A DNA stretch of 64,000 bases from Dyella marensis (GCF_900112865.1 NZ_FONH01000001.1:124001-188000); one strand, 5' to 3'. Shown: positions 1 to 8,573, counted from the first letter of the stretch. The notes: generated by a model not told the origin, from the sequence alone. Made by a program: numbers and translations.

Positions 1-1
1 G

Positions 2-43
2 GTGCTGGGGCAGGCGACTTTGCCGGTGTTGATGCAGCACTGA
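2..43 (+). CDS. C-terminal end of a probable universal stress protein (cut by window start)
   Basis: Only the last 13 codons lie in the window, reading VLGQATLPVLMQH before TGA. A run of the form VL-x5-PVL near the stop is typical of the last beta strand of UspA-fold proteins (compare VLQTSPVPVLVCR at the end of the complete Usp protein encoded at 1526-1963). It is convergent with the metallo-beta-lactamase gene that follows on the other strand. The family call rests on this short tail and on the neighbourhood, so it is tentative. Confidence 0.45.
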   Translation: MLGQATLPVLMQH

Positions 44-67
44 GCCGGCGTCTGTCCCGCACGACTT

Positions 68-1471
68 TCAATCCAGCACGATGGGCTCGTGCATGTCGGG
101 AATCCGGCTGGCGATATCGCGCTGCTGCAGCGCTTCGCCCATCGCGGCCATGCCGCGCTCGTATTCGCCATGTACCAGGAAGACCTCGCGCCGCGGCGAG
201 CGGCCCAGCCAATCCAGCAGCGCCGCCTGGTCCGCGTGCGCCGAAAAGCCGTTGATCGTCCAGACCTGCGCGCGCACCTGGATCTCCTCGCCGAACAGAC
301 GCACCGACCCGGCGCCATCGACGATGCGCCGCGCCAGGGTGCCCTCGGCGGCATAGCCGACAAAGACAATGCTGCAGCGCTCGCGCCACAGGTTGTGCTT
401 GAGGTGATGGCGGACGCGCCCGCCGGTGCACATGCCCGATCCGGCGAGGATCACCGCGCCGCTTTCGATGCGGTTGATCGCCATCGATTGCTCGACGTCG
501 CGAGTGAAGTGCAGGCCGGGCATGGCAAAGGGGTCGCAGTCGCGCAACAGCGCAAGGAAGGGTTGGTCGAAGCATTCCTGATGGCGCCGGAAAATCTCCG
601 TCGCCGAGATCGCCATGGGCGAGTCCAGAAACACCGGCATGCGCGCGGGCAGCTTGCCCTCGGCCGCGCCCAGATGCAGGTAATAGAGAATTTCCTGTGC
701 GCGTTCGAGCGCGAACGTCGGGATCACCACGTTGCCGCCACGCTCGAAGGTTTCGCGGATGGCGCGATACAGCTCGTCGACCGAGTCGGGCAGGGCACGA
801 TGCGGGCGATTGCCGTAGGTCGTTTCCATCACCACGTAGTCGGCCGGGGGCGCCGGCGTGGGGTCGCGCAGGATCGGGCGCCCGGGATTGCCCAAGTCGC
901 CCGAGAACAGCATGGTGCGGCTGCGCCCCTGGTCCTCCAGCGTGAGCAGGATCGAGGCGGAGCCGAGAATATGGCCGGCATCGAGGAAGCATGCGGTGAT
1001 GCCGGGCGCCACCGGCACGGTCTGCCCATAGGCCGCCGGCGGGTCGAAGTAGTCCAGGCAGTGCAGCGCAGCGTCAATGGTAAACAGCGGCTCCCTGACG
1101 TGCTCGCCACGGCGGCGCCCGCTGCGTTCGGCGCGGGCGGCGTCCTCTTCCTGCAGGCCGGCGGCATCAAGCAGCACGATGCGCGCCAGGTCGCGGGTGG
1201 CTGCCGTGGACAGGATCCTGCCGCGGAAACCCTGCCGCACCAGGCGCGGAATGCGCCCGCAATGATCCAGGTGCGCGTGGGTGAGCAGCAGGACGTCGAT
1301 GTCCTCCGGCTCGAAGCCGAACGGCTGATAATTCAGGTCGCGGTGCTCGCTGCCGCCCTGGAACATCCCGCAGTCGATCAGGATACGCCGCTCGCCGCAG
1401 CTCACCAGGTGGCACGAGCCGGTCACTTGCCTGGCGGCGCCGTGGGCGCTGTAGACCATGCTTGCGTTCAT
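68..1471 (-). CDS. beta-CASP metallo-beta-lactamase-fold protein, probable RNA-processing nuclease
   Basis: 467 residues, the usual size of the YSH1/CPSF73-like bacterial family. The N-terminal metallo-beta-lactamase half carries the zinc signature THAHLDHCGR (about residues 63-72), further ligands in DAGHILGS and FSGDLG, and the inserted beta-CASP domain follows (YGNRPH, then FAHAD-like GFSAHADQ near the C-terminus). Members act as endo/exoribonucleases or related hydrolases; the substrate here is unknown. The start at 1471 follows a GGGAGAG element. It lies 54 bp downstream of the Usp gene in the same direction, so the two are probably cotranscribed from the promoter carrying FNR-like boxes. 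Similar MBL-Usp pairs occur in low-oxygen regulons of other bacteria (family knowledge). Confidence 0.85.
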   Translation of the reverse strand: MNASMVYSAHGAARQVTGSCHLVSCGERRILIDCGMFQGGSEHRDLNYQPFGFEPEDIDVLLLTHAHLDHCGRIPRLVRQGFRGRILSTAATRDLARIVLLDAAGLQEEDAARAERSGRRRGEHVREPLFTIDAALHCLDYFDPPAAYGQTVPVAPGITACFLDAGHILGSASILLTLEDQGRSRTMLFSGDLGNPGRPILRDPTPAPPADYVVMETTYGNRPHRALPDSVDELYRAIRETFERGGNVVIPTFALERAQEILYYLHLGAAEGKLPARMPVFLDSPMAISATEIFRRHQECFDQPFLALLRDCDPFAMPGLHFTRDVEQSMAINRIESGAVILAGSGMCTGGRVRHHLKHNLWRERCSIVFVGYAAEGTLARRIVDGAGSVRLFGEEIQVRAQVWTINGFSAHADQAALLDWLGRSPRREVFLVHGEYERGMAAMGEALQQRDIASRIPDMHEPIVLD

Positions 1472-1525
1472 GCCTGTGCGCTCTCCCTCTATGTCACCGT
1501 GGCCACCGCGGGCGCGAACCGCGCT

Positions 1526-1963
1526 TCAACGGCAGACCAGCACCGGCACCGGACTGGTCTGCAGCACCCGCTGCGTTTCGCTGCCCAGCAGCAGCTTGGT
1601 GATGCCGCTCCAGCCATGCGAGGCCATCACGATCAGATCGCATTGATGGCGCTGCGCCTCATGCACGATCCAGTCGCTGGGCACGTCGCTGACCACGTGT
1701 CCGCCGTCGGAGGCCACGCCAGCCTTCGCCGCCAGGTCGCGCACGTCGGCGACGTAATGCTCGGCGCGCTCGACGGCGCCTTCCATATAAGTGGCCTCGG
1801 TCGCCGCCAGCATCTCCGCCACATAGGTGAAGGTATGGAAGGGAGGGATAACGTGCAGGGCATATATACGGGCCCCGCACGAACGGGCCAGCTCGATGCC
1901 GAGCTGCACGCCGCGCAGGGATATGTCGGAGCCGTCGGTCGGCAAAAGAATGTGCTTGAACAT
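1526..1963 (-). CDS. universal stress protein, UspA family
   Basis: 145 residues, single UspA domain (MFKHILLPTDGSD at the N-terminus, LIVMASHGWSG...LLLGS near residue 115-130). The ATP-loop motif is G-2x-G-9x-GS in ATP-binding members; here the first glycine is alanine (ASHG) while the rest is kept, so nucleotide binding is possible but not certain. An upstream in-frame ATG at 2107 exists, but the start at 1963 has a strong AGGAGGA ribosome site and matches the family N-terminus. Two FNR-like palindromes lie 107-170 bp upstream, in the divergent promoter shared with the small-heat-shock-like gene. Likely a cytoplasmic stress protein made under low oxygen. Confidence 0.9.
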   Translation of the reverse strand: MFKHILLPTDGSDISLRGVQLGIELARSCGARIYALHVIPPFHTFTYVAEMLAATEATYMEGAVERAEHYVADVRDLAAKAGVASDGGHVVSDVPSDWIVHEAQRHQCDLIVMASHGWSGITKLLLGSETQRVLQTSPVPVLVCR

Positions 1964-2069
1964 GAGTGATTCCTCCTGCTCAGCGGCAGCGGTAGCCGCC
2001 GTCGGTCGCCAGCTTGCTGGCGGTGCCATGGGTGCGGGAAAAGCATGCGTCGCAAGCTCGTACCGCCCA

Positions 2070-2083
2070 TTGACCAGGATCAA
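2070..2083. promoter_or_regulatory. FNR/Anr-like box
   Basis: TTGACCAGGATCAA, matching the FNR/Anr consensus TTGAT-N4-ATCAA at 9 of 10 defined positions. It lies 107 bp upstream of the Usp start and also upstream of the divergent gene at 2182. Inferred low-oxygen activator site. Confidence 0.65.
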
Positions 2084-2118
2084 GGCAACCGATCGCCTGC
2101 GCGGCATCGCGGCGGCTG

Positions 2119-2132
2119 TTGACCTGCATCAA
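2119..2132. promoter_or_regulatory. FNR/Anr-like box
   Basis: TTGACCTGCATCAA, 9 of 10 consensus positions, centred about 56 bp upstream of the ATG at 2182. The identical 14-mer recurs at 2940-2953. Best placed to drive the rightward small-heat-shock-like gene, possibly also the Usp gene on the other strand. Confidence 0.65.
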
Positions 2133-2181
2133 GGCATGCCGCGTACATCGCCGCGAAGCTTCGTCCAGGAGGCAAGCCGCC

Positions 2182-2433
2182 ATGACCCGCATGACCCGCT
2201 GGAATCCGTTCCGAGGCATCGCCCATATCGACCCGACGGCCGACGCCGAGTACCGCGGCCCAGGACCGCATCCGCGCTGGAACGAGCCGGCGATCGCACC
2301 GGACATGGACGCGGAGTTGTCCAAGGCCGATGCCAGCCGCCCCGAAGAGAAGGGCGGCACTCCTTCGAACGCCCCGGCGAGACCGACAGCAGCGACGCCG
2401 TGCGTCGCGCCGACATCAGTGCCGAAGCCATAG
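2182..2433 (+). pseudogene. probable remnant of an Hsp20-type small heat shock protein
   Basis: The frame opens with a good start (AGGAGG, 11 bp before ATG) and reads MTRMTRWNPFRGIAHIDP, then WNEPAIAPDMDAELSKAD. This resembles the N-terminus of Hsp20 proteins (TRxxPFRxxARxDP ... APxxDVSExD), but the alpha-crystallin core that should follow (the AEIPGV... strand and the GVLTLTLPK motif) is absent. The frame stops after 83 codons. In another forward frame, just downstream, RHSFERPGETDSSDAV faintly resembles the GSFERSF...VDADAV region, consistent with deletion plus frameshift. An FNR-like box precedes it. Alternative: an unrelated short protein. No significant similarity search was possible here. 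Confidence 0.4.
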
Positions 2434-2635
2434 CGGCAGCCCGGCATGCGCGAGCACGCAGCGCCTCACGCCGCCAGGCACCCATTCGCGGAAGCGGGCG
2501 TGGCCATAAGCCCCATCACCAGCAGACCCGCACCGGCCTCGCCGGCGGCATGCAACAGCGCCGCGCCACCTCGTCTTCTTCGATCGCCGGCCCCCGATGT
2601 CGCGCATGGCGTGGCTCCGGTGGATATGGGTCAGT

Positions 2636-2842
2636 TCAATCCACGATAAAGCTCACGCGCAGGCAGGCGCGCCATTCGGTGATGTCGCCGCCCGGGGTGG
2701 TGCGCACCTTGATGTCGCTGACCCAGGCGCCCTGGATCTTGTCGATGGTGACGGCGACTTTGCGCAGGCCTGACTGCACCGCGTCCTCCAGGCTCTGAGG
2801 AGAGGCGGCGCTGATCTCGATGATCTTGGCGACTTCATTCAT
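2636..2842 (-). CDS. dodecin family protein
   Basis: 68 residues, exactly dodecin size, with the family layout: beta strand (VAKIIEISAASP), one helix (SLEDAVQSGLRKVA), then two long strands with GAWVSDIKV and ITEWRACLRVSF. Dodecins form 12-subunit hollow spheres that bind flavins or, in some members, CoA, and buffer cofactor pools. The start at 2842 follows GAGGGA; an in-frame upstream ATG at 2953 would run through the FNR-like box and is rejected. It is divergent from the CBS-BON gene, sharing a 203-bp promoter region that holds the box at 2940. Confidence 0.88.
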   Translation of the reverse strand: MNEVAKIIEISAASPQSLEDAVQSGLRKVAVTIDKIQGAWVSDIKVRTTPGGDITEWRACLRVSFIVD

Positions 2843-2939
2843 GGCTTGTCCCTCGGGCGCGTGGGTGACTGCCGCCGCGGCGACTGCATGCCGTCCCGGC
2901 AGCTCGCGGACAATGTAGGCAGGCCACGCTCGTGGCTTG

Positions 2940-2953
2940 TTGACCTGCATCAA
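2940..2953. promoter_or_regulatory. FNR/Anr-like box
   Basis: TTGACCTGCATCAA, identical to the site at 2119-2132. It lies almost midway between the divergent dodecin (98 bp) and CBS-BON (93 bp) starts and could serve either or both. Confidence 0.65.
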
Positions 2954-3045
2954 TGGGCATCCAGCCGGGCGGGCGGAGCATGTTGCGCGACGGAGTGGCC
3001 GATGCGGGCGACTCCGCGCCAGCGCCCGAGAGCCGGAGATCCGCC

Positions 3046-3762
3046 ATGAAAGTCCGCCACGCCATGTCCACCAACGTCATCGCGGCCACGCCGGATATGC
3101 CGCTGATCGATGCCATGCGCACCATGCTGCGCGAACACATCAGCGGCCTCCCGGTCATGGATGCGCACGGCGCCGTGGTCGGCGTGCTCACCGAAGGCGA
3201 CCTGATGCACCGGGCCGAGATCGAGACTGAAACTGGACGCACCCATCCGGCCTGGTTGGATTTCGTGCTTGGGCCAGGCCGGCAGGCGCGCGAGTTCATT
3301 GCCTCCCATGCGCGCCACGTCGGTGATGTGATGACGCGCGATGTGATCACGGTGGATGCCGGGGCGCCCTTGGCGGAGGCCATTGGGCTTATGGAGAGGC
3401 ACGCAATCAAGCGGCTTCCCGTGCTACGCAACCAGTTGCTCGTCGGCATCCTCAGCCGTGCCGACCTGCTGCGCGCTTTCGTGCGTGCGCTTCCGGATGC
3501 CACGCCCGACGATCTCTCGGATGCGGCGATCGCTCGTCGGCTGCGTGCCGAGTTCGACGCCAGGCCATGGGCGCCGCGCGGCACGGTACATGCCGATGTG
3601 CATGATGGCGTAGTCACACTGCGCGGGGTGATCGTCAACGATGACGTCCGCTGTGCCTTGCTTGTGCTGGCCGCGAACATGGCCGGCGTAGTGCGCGTCG
3701 ATGACCAGGTTACGACGATCGAGCCCATGACCGGGATGGTGGTTCACGAGCCCGGGATGTAA
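3046..3762 (+). CDS. CBS-pair protein with C-terminal BON domain
   Basis: 238 residues. Two CBS motifs (about residues 1-57, VRHAMSTNVIAATPDMPLID...; and 90-147, VGDVMTRDVITVDAG...LPVL) form a Bateman module that usually binds adenine nucleotides. A BON domain follows (about 157-225, VHADVHDGVVTLRGVIVND). No membrane segment or signal peptide, so cytoplasmic. Such CBS-BON proteins are thought to sense energy state; the target is unknown. Start at 3046 chosen for the CBS boundary and a GGAGAT site; the upstream in-frame ATG at 2953 overlaps the FNR-like box. Confidence 0.85.
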   Translation: MKVRHAMSTNVIAATPDMPLIDAMRTMLREHISGLPVMDAHGAVVGVLTEGDLMHRAEIETETGRTHPAWLDFVLGPGRQAREFIASHARHVGDVMTRDVITVDAGAPLAEAIGLMERHAIKRLPVLRNQLLVGILSRADLLRAFVRALPDATPDDLSDAAIARRLRAEFDARPWAPRGTVHADVHDGVVTLRGVIVNDDVRCALLVLAANMAGVVRVDDQVTTIEPMTGMVVHEPGM

Positions 3763-3879
3763 GTGAGCCGGCGGCGCTGGAAGAGGTCAATGTAGCGGAC
3801 GGTCCAGCACGCAGATCAGCCGCCCTTGTTCGGGCACCACAGGATTACTCAAGACGCGTCCCGCCACGCCCCCAGGGTG

Positions 3880-4599
3880 CTAGCAATCGAACGCCAACCA
3901 CTTCCCAAGAACCGGCATGCCCCACCGCGCAACCAACGGACCGACCAGCGTCGCCACCGACATTGCCGCCAACAACGCAGCCCCCGCCCGCCGAAATCCC
4001 GCCCGCCCGAACCACCGCGACAACGTCCCGCCACCCATTCCCACCGTCAGCATCGCCGGCAACGTCCCCGACCCGAACGCCACCATGGCGGCTGCGCTGC
4101 GCCACGGATCGAAACTCGCCAACGCAAGCAACAGCACCGTGTAGACGAAACCGCACGGCATCCAACCCCACAGCATGCCGACGCCAAGCGCACGCGCCGC
4201 CGTGTTCACCGGGAACAGCGCACGCGCCCTGGGCGCCAGTCGCCGCCACAGCCGCGCACCCACCATCCGTTCCAGCCAGCCGCGCCCGCCGAGCAGCGCA
4301 ACCGCCGCCAGCGCGAACGCACCCGCCGCAATCACGCGCAAGGCGATACGCAGGCCATCGTGGTCGAACAACTCGAACAAACCCGCGCCGATCGAACCGA
4401 ACAAAAGCCCGGCAAGCGCATAACCGCCGATGCGGCCCAACTGATACGCCGCCAGCAGCCGCAACAAGGGCCGCCCATCCGCGCCACGCCGCGTGCCCAG
4501 CGCGAGCGCACCGGAAATCCCGCCGCACATCAGCACGCAATGCCCCGAAGCGGCCAATCCCAGCCACAGCGCCGCAAGCACGCCCAGGCCGGCGCTCAT
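3880..4599 (-). CDS. TauE/SafE-like (DsbD_2-type) membrane protein of the cbb3 locus
   Basis: 239 residues with about six hydrophobic segments. It has a Cys-containing first segment (SGHCVLMCGGISG) and a second (GWMPCGFVYTVLL), a pattern of the TauE/SafE and DsbD-transmembrane families that sit next to ccoS in many proteobacteria. A role in copper handling or thiol redox during cytochrome oxidase maturation is plausible but not shown. Its ATG overlaps the ccoS stop by 4 bp, so it is the last gene of the cco transcript. The larger open frame running up to 4842 is in the ccoI/ccoS shadow and is rejected. Confidence 0.8.
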   Translation of the reverse strand: MSAGLGVLAALWLGLAASGHCVLMCGGISGALALGTRRGADGRPLLRLLAAYQLGRIGGYALAGLLFGSIGAGLFELFDHDGLRIALRVIAAGAFALAAVALLGGRGWLERMVGARLWRRLAPRARALFPVNTAARALGVGMLWGWMPCGFVYTVLLLALASFDPWRSAAAMVAFGSGTLPAMLTVGMGGGTLSRWFGRAGFRRAGAALLAAMSVATLVGPLVARWGMPVLGKWLAFDC

Positions 4600-4772
4600 G
4601 GCGGCGGCTCCTCCGGCGGTTCGGGGCGCTCCGGCGCATGGTCGGTCAATGGCAGTAGGCCAGCGCTGTCCAGATCGTCGAACTGCTCGTGATTCACCGC
4701 CCAGAAGAACGCCGCGCCAGCCACCAGCAACAGCAGGAAGGTGAGCGGGATCAGGATCAGCATGGTGGTCAT
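4596..4772 (-). CDS. ccoS: cbb3 oxidase assembly/maturation protein CcoS
   Basis: 58 residues: an N-terminal transmembrane helix (MLILIPLTFLLLLVAGAAFFWAV, residues 4-26), then NHEQFDDLD, the CcoS hallmark, and a short proline/glutamate-rich tail (ERPEPPEEPPP). CcoS is needed for insertion of cofactors into cbb3 oxidase. It overlaps ccoI upstream and the TauE-like gene downstream by 4 bp each (ATGA). Confidence 0.9.
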   Translation of the reverse strand: MTTMLILIPLTFLLLLVAGAAFFWAVNHEQFDDLDSAGLLPLTDHAPERPEPPEEPPP

Positions 4773-7177
4773 GCATGGACCTCACGCAGCGCGGCGGCCT
4801 CGGCCGGCGGCATCGACTCGGCGCGGCCGATGCGCAACGCATTGAGCACCACCAGCAGCGAACTGGCCGACATGCCGATCGCGGCCAGCCACGGCGGCAT
4901 CAGGCCGAGCGCGGCCGGCGGCACCACGCACAGGTTGTAGCAAAGCGACCAGCGGTGGTTCTGGCCCAGGATGCGCAGCGTCTGCTGCGCCAGCCGGCGC
5001 GCTTCGGGCAACGCCTGCAGCCGACCGCCGGTAAGCACGATGTCGCTGCTGACCTGCGCCAGCGGGGTGCCGTTGCCCATCGCCACGGCGATGTCGGCGC
5101 CGGCCAGCACGGGGGCGTCATTGATGCCGTCGCCGACGGCGATCACCCGCGCGCCTTCCGCGCGCAATTCGCGCAGGCGCGCCAGCTTGTCCGCCGGCGT
5201 CTGGCGCGCATGCCATTGGCCGGCGCCGATCGCCTGCGCGATGGCGCCGACGCGGTGCGCGGCGTCCCCGCTGAGCACTTCTACAGCCAAGCCCTGGGCT
5301 TGCAGCGCGTGCACGCAGGCAGCAGCCCCATCGCGCAGGCGTTCGCGCGGGTGGAAGGTGGCGAGCACGCCATGGCGATCGGCCAGCACCACGGCGTCTG
5401 CCAGCGCATGGGCGTCGAGCGTGCCGCGCAAGGCGAAGTCGGCGCGGCCCAGGCGCAGCCGGCGGCCGGTGACAGTGCCTTCCACACCCATGCCTGGATG
5501 GGCGGCCACGTCGGTTGCCGCGGGCAGCGCATCCTCCCCGGCGGCGATATCGACGATGGCACGCGCCAGCGGATGACTGCTGGCGCGTGCCAACGCAGCC
5601 GCCAGCGGCAGCGCCGCTGCATCGCCACCCACTTGCTGGACGTGCGGCGAGGTCAGCGTGCCGGTCTTGTCGAAGACCACGTGATCGGCTTCGGCCAGCT
5701 TTTCCACTGCGTCGGCATGCGCGACCAGCACGCCGCGATGCGCCAGCACGGCGAGCGCACGCGTCATCGCCGCCGGCACCGCCAGCGCGAAGGCGCAAGG
5801 GCAGGACACCACCAGCACGGCCAGCGTGGCGGTGAGTACACGCGAAGGATCGAGCAGGCTCCAGCCCAGCGCGGTCAGCGCGGTCAACGCCAGCACGCGA
5901 GCCACGAAGCGCGCGGCGGCACGTTCGCCGGCCAGGGCCAGGCGCGGGCGTTCGGCCTGCGCGCGATGCACCAGCGCGACGATGCCGGCCAGCGCGGTGT
6001 CGGCGCCTACGCGTTCCACGCGCAGGCGCACCGGACCGTCCTGCAGCACGCTGCCGGCGATCAGCGAGTCGCCGGGGTGCCGCGCCACCGGTTCGGCTTC
6101 GCCGGTAAGCAGGGCCTCATCGACATGGCAGGCGCGATCGAGCAACACGCCATCGGCCGGCACGCCGCCGCCTTCGGCCACATGCACCACGTCGCCCACG
6201 CGCAGCTCTGCGGCGCCGATGCGCTCGAACGCGCCATCCGCGCGGCAACGGTCGGCGAACATCGGCGTGAGCCGCGCCAGCGCATCGACCAGGTCGCCCG
6301 AGCGATGCCGCGCGCGCATCTCCAGGAACCGGCCCAGCAACAGGAAGAACACGAACATGCTGACCGAATCGAAGTACACCTCGGCGCCGCCGCGCAGCGC
6401 CTCGGCCAGGCTGGCGGCATAGATCAGGCTGACCGCCAGCGCCACCGGTACGTCCATGCCCAGCCGCCGCGCGCGCAGGTTGCGCAGCGCGCCGGCGAAG
6501 AACGGCCGCGCTGCGTACAGCACCACCGGCGTGGCGAGCAGGAAGCCGATCCAGCGCAGCAGTTCGCGCGTGCTGGCGTCCATGTCCTGGAAGGCGCCGA
6601 CATACAGCGCCACGCCGTACATCATCGCCTGCATGGAACCGAAGCCGGCCACCGCCAGGCGCTTGAGCGCGTCGCGGGTTTCGCGGCGGCGCGCATCGTC
6701 CAGCGCGCGCGCGTCCAGCGGCAGGGCGCGGTAGCCTGTGCGGGCGAGATTGTCGAGCAGTGCCGGCAGCGGCGTGCGCGCCGGATCCCACACCACGCGG
6801 CAGCGCGCGGCGGCGGCATTGACCTGCACTTGGGCGACGCCGGGCAGGGTGCCCAGGCTGCGCTCGATCAGCCACACACAGGCGGCGCAGCGCACGCCTT
6901 CGATCAGCAGACAGACTTCGCTGCGTGCACCATCGAGAGGGCGCACGACGTGGCGGTCCAGCTCCGGGCACGACCAGGTGGCACTGGCTTCCGTGCTTTG
7001 CTCCGCCTTGCGCGCGGGGGCGCTGCGCAAGCGGTAGTAGTCGCCCAGGCCCAGCTGCTCGATCCATTCGGCGGCAGCGCGGCAGCCGATGCAGCAGAAC
7101 GCGCAGGGTTCGCCGCCGATGCGGGCGAGGACCGGTTCGTGTGGCAGTGGCTCGTGACAGTGGAAGCAGGCGCTCAT
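4769..7177 (-). CDS. ccoI: copper-translocating P-type ATPase CcoI/FixI
   Basis: 802 residues. N-terminal Cys-rich region (CFHCHEPLP, then CCIGC), a heavy-metal-associated domain with GVRCAACVWLIE, the membrane CPC ion motif (SCPCAFALAVP), the phosphorylation loop DKTGTLT, the SSHPLA motif and hinge GDGINDAPVLAGAD. This is the P1B ATPase that exports copper for cbb3 oxidase assembly. Start at 7177 gives the normal CcoI N-terminus and overlaps the ccoH stop by 4 bp; the open frame extends further upstream inside ccoH but that part is shadow. Confidence 0.95.
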   Translation of the reverse strand: MSACFHCHEPLPHEPVLARIGGEPCAFCCIGCRAAAEWIEQLGLGDYYRLRSAPARKAEQSTEASATWSCPELDRHVVRPLDGARSEVCLLIEGVRCAACVWLIERSLGTLPGVAQVQVNAAAARCRVVWDPARTPLPALLDNLARTGYRALPLDARALDDARRRETRDALKRLAVAGFGSMQAMMYGVALYVGAFQDMDASTRELLRWIGFLLATPVVLYAARPFFAGALRNLRARRLGMDVPVALAVSLIYAASLAEALRGGAEVYFDSVSMFVFFLLLGRFLEMRARHRSGDLVDALARLTPMFADRCRADGAFERIGAAELRVGDVVHVAEGGGVPADGVLLDRACHVDEALLTGEAEPVARHPGDSLIAGSVLQDGPVRLRVERVGADTALAGIVALVHRAQAERPRLALAGERAAARFVARVLALTALTALGWSLLDPSRVLTATLAVLVVSCPCAFALAVPAAMTRALAVLAHRGVLVAHADAVEKLAEADHVVFDKTGTLTSPHVQQVGGDAAALPLAAALARASSHPLARAIVDIAAGEDALPAATDVAAHPGMGVEGTVTGRRLRLGRADFALRGTLDAHALADAVVLADRHGVLATFHPRERLRDGAAACVHALQAQGLAVEVLSGDAAHRVGAIAQAIGAGQWHARQTPADKLARLRELRAEGARVIAVGDGINDAPVLAGADIAVAMGNGTPLAQVSSDIVLTGGRLQALPEARRLAQQTLRILGQNHRWSLCYNLCVVPPAALGLMPPWLAAIGMSASSLLVVLNALRIGRAESMPPAEAAALREVHA

Positions 7178-7659
7178 CGCCGCGGCTCGCGCAGTTCGGC
7201 CAAGGTGGCGCCGAGCGGCCATTCGCCGACCAGCGCGTCGTCGCGCTGCGGCGTATCGATGCGCACATGCATGTCCTGCGGCGGCAAGGGCGGCAGCGGC
7301 GCGGCATAGCTGCCGTCGGATTGGCGCTGCAACTGCAGCATGACATCGTGCTCGGCGCGCGTGGTCCAGAACAGCAGCTGCAGCGAGGCAGGGGCCTGGT
7401 GCGCGGCTTGCGCCTGCACCACCAGCCGGCCGCCGTCGCGCGCCAGCCGCGCATGCGACGGCAAGGTGGCGGACAGGCGCTGCGCCGATACCTGCATGCG
7501 CGCGCGATGCGCCACCGGCTCGGGCAGCTCGGCGTCGACATGGCGCGATGCCGTGCGGATCAGCGAGATGCAACCGCCGATCGCCGTGGCCAGCACCGCG
7601 GCGCCCAGCCAGGCCACGGGCTCGCGGTACCAGCGGAAGGCGCGCGCAGCGGCGCTCAT
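7174..7659 (-). CDS. ccoH: FixH/CcoH family cbb3 oxidase assembly protein
   Basis: 161 residues. Short cytoplasmic N-terminus with WYREPVAWLGAAVLATAIGGC (Trp-Tyr-Arg-Glu-Pro before one transmembrane helix, a FixH trait), then a periplasmic beta-rich domain ending VGEWPLGATLAELREP. CcoH works with CcoI and interacts with CcoN during assembly. It overlaps ccoP and ccoI by 4 bp. Confidence 0.88.
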   Translation of the reverse strand: MSAAARAFRWYREPVAWLGAAVLATAIGGCISLIRTASRHVDAELPEPVAHRARMQVSAQRLSATLPSHARLARDGGRLVVQAQAAHQAPASLQLLFWTTRAEHDVMLQLQRQSDGSYAAPLPPLPPQDMHVRIDTPQRDDALVGEWPLGATLAELREPRR

Positions 7660-8573
7660 GGCGCCGCCGCCACCGGCGCGGCCTGCGGCGGGCGCTCGCG
7701 CAGCGTGTGATGGCGCAGCCAGGCGGCGATCATGCGCACCTGGTCTTCGCCCAGGCGGTTCTTCCAGGCCGGCATGATGCCGTTGCGGCCATGGCGGATG
7801 CTCTGCGTGACGCTGGCCAGGTCGCCGCCGTAGATCCAGCTGCGGTCGGTCAGGTCCGGCGCGCCCACCGCCTTGCTGCCCTTGCCGTCGGCGCCGTGGC
7901 AGGCCACGCAGGTCTCCTTGAAGCGTGCCGCGCCGGCCTGTGCACGCGCCGCATCATGCGGCGAACCGGAGAGGCTGAGCACGTAGTTGGCGACTTCGCT
8001 CACGCCCTGTTCGCCGAGCACGGCGCCCCAGGGCGGCATCACGCCATTGCGGCCATTGAGCGCGGTGGCCATCACGAAGTCGCCGTCGTCGCCGTTCACG
8101 GTGAGCGCGGGGAAGCCGTAGCCGCCCTCGGCCATGGCGCCATGGCAGGCCGCGCAGTTGTCCTGGAACAGGCGATGGCCGTACTGCAGGGCTACGTCGT
8201 CTTCCGACAGGCGATCCACCGAATACAGGCGATAGCGCGCGAACAGGGCATCGAGTTTGTTTGCGTTCTCCTCGCGTGCCTGCCGGACTTCCTGCGCCGA
8301 GGTCCAGCCGAGCACGCCCTTGAAGTTGCCGAAGCCGGGGAACAGCACCAGGTAACCGATCGCCGCCACCAGCGAGGCCAGCGACATCAGCGCCCACCAG
8401 CGTGGCAGCTTGCGCACCGATTCGCGCAGCTTGCCGTTATCCCAGCTGTGGCCGGTGGTGCCGTCGCCCTCGATCGGGATCTTCACCCGCGTGCCGTAGA
8501 AGTACAGGAAGGTCGCCAGGCCGAGATTGCCGGCGATCAGCACGCCGACGTAGATGCTCCAGAACAGGCTCAT
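7656..8573 (-). CDS. ccoP: cbb3 cytochrome c oxidase subunit III (diheme cytochrome c)
   Basis: 305 residues. N-terminal membrane helices (FWSIYVGVLIAGNLGLATFLYF and a second around WWALMSLASLVAAIGYLVLF), the GTTGHSWD/ G-x-L motif typical of CcoP, then two cytochrome c domains with heme-binding CAACH and CVACH and axial Met regions (GVMPPWG, NGIMPAW). It passes electrons from periplasmic cytochromes to CcoO/CcoN. Start at 8573 avoids a six-codon extension into ccoQ. 4-bp overlaps with ccoQ and ccoH. Confidence 0.95.
   Translation of the reverse strand: MSLFWSIYVGVLIAGNLGLATFLYFYGTRVKIPIEGDGTTGHSWDNGKLRESVRKLPRWWALMSLASLVAAIGYLVLFPGFGNFKGVLGWTSAQEVRQAREENANKLDALFARYRLYSVDRLSEDDVALQYGHRLFQDNCAACHGAMAEGGYGFPALTVNGDDGDFVMATALNGRNGVMPPWGAVLGEQGVSEVANYVLSLSGSPHDAARAQAGAARFKETCVACHGADGKGSKAVGAPDLTDRSWIYGGDLASVTQSIRHGRNGIMPAWKNRLGEDQVRMIAAWLRHHTLRERPPQAAPVAAAP

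Noticed and set aside
1411-1432. TGGCAC...TTGC as a sigma-54 promoter near the MBL gene start
   Set aside because: Spacing between the two blocks is far too long and it lies inside the coding sequence.
89-1969. 626-codon forward frame across the MBL and Usp genes
   Set aside because: It is antisense to two well-supported genes, has no ribosome site or domain, and its Ala/Arg/Gln/His-rich composition is typical of GC-driven shadow frames.
4775-7309. 844-codon forward frame antisense to ccoI
   Set aside because: CcoI on the other strand has all P-type ATPase motifs; the forward frame is rich in Gln, Arg and His with no recognisable domain.
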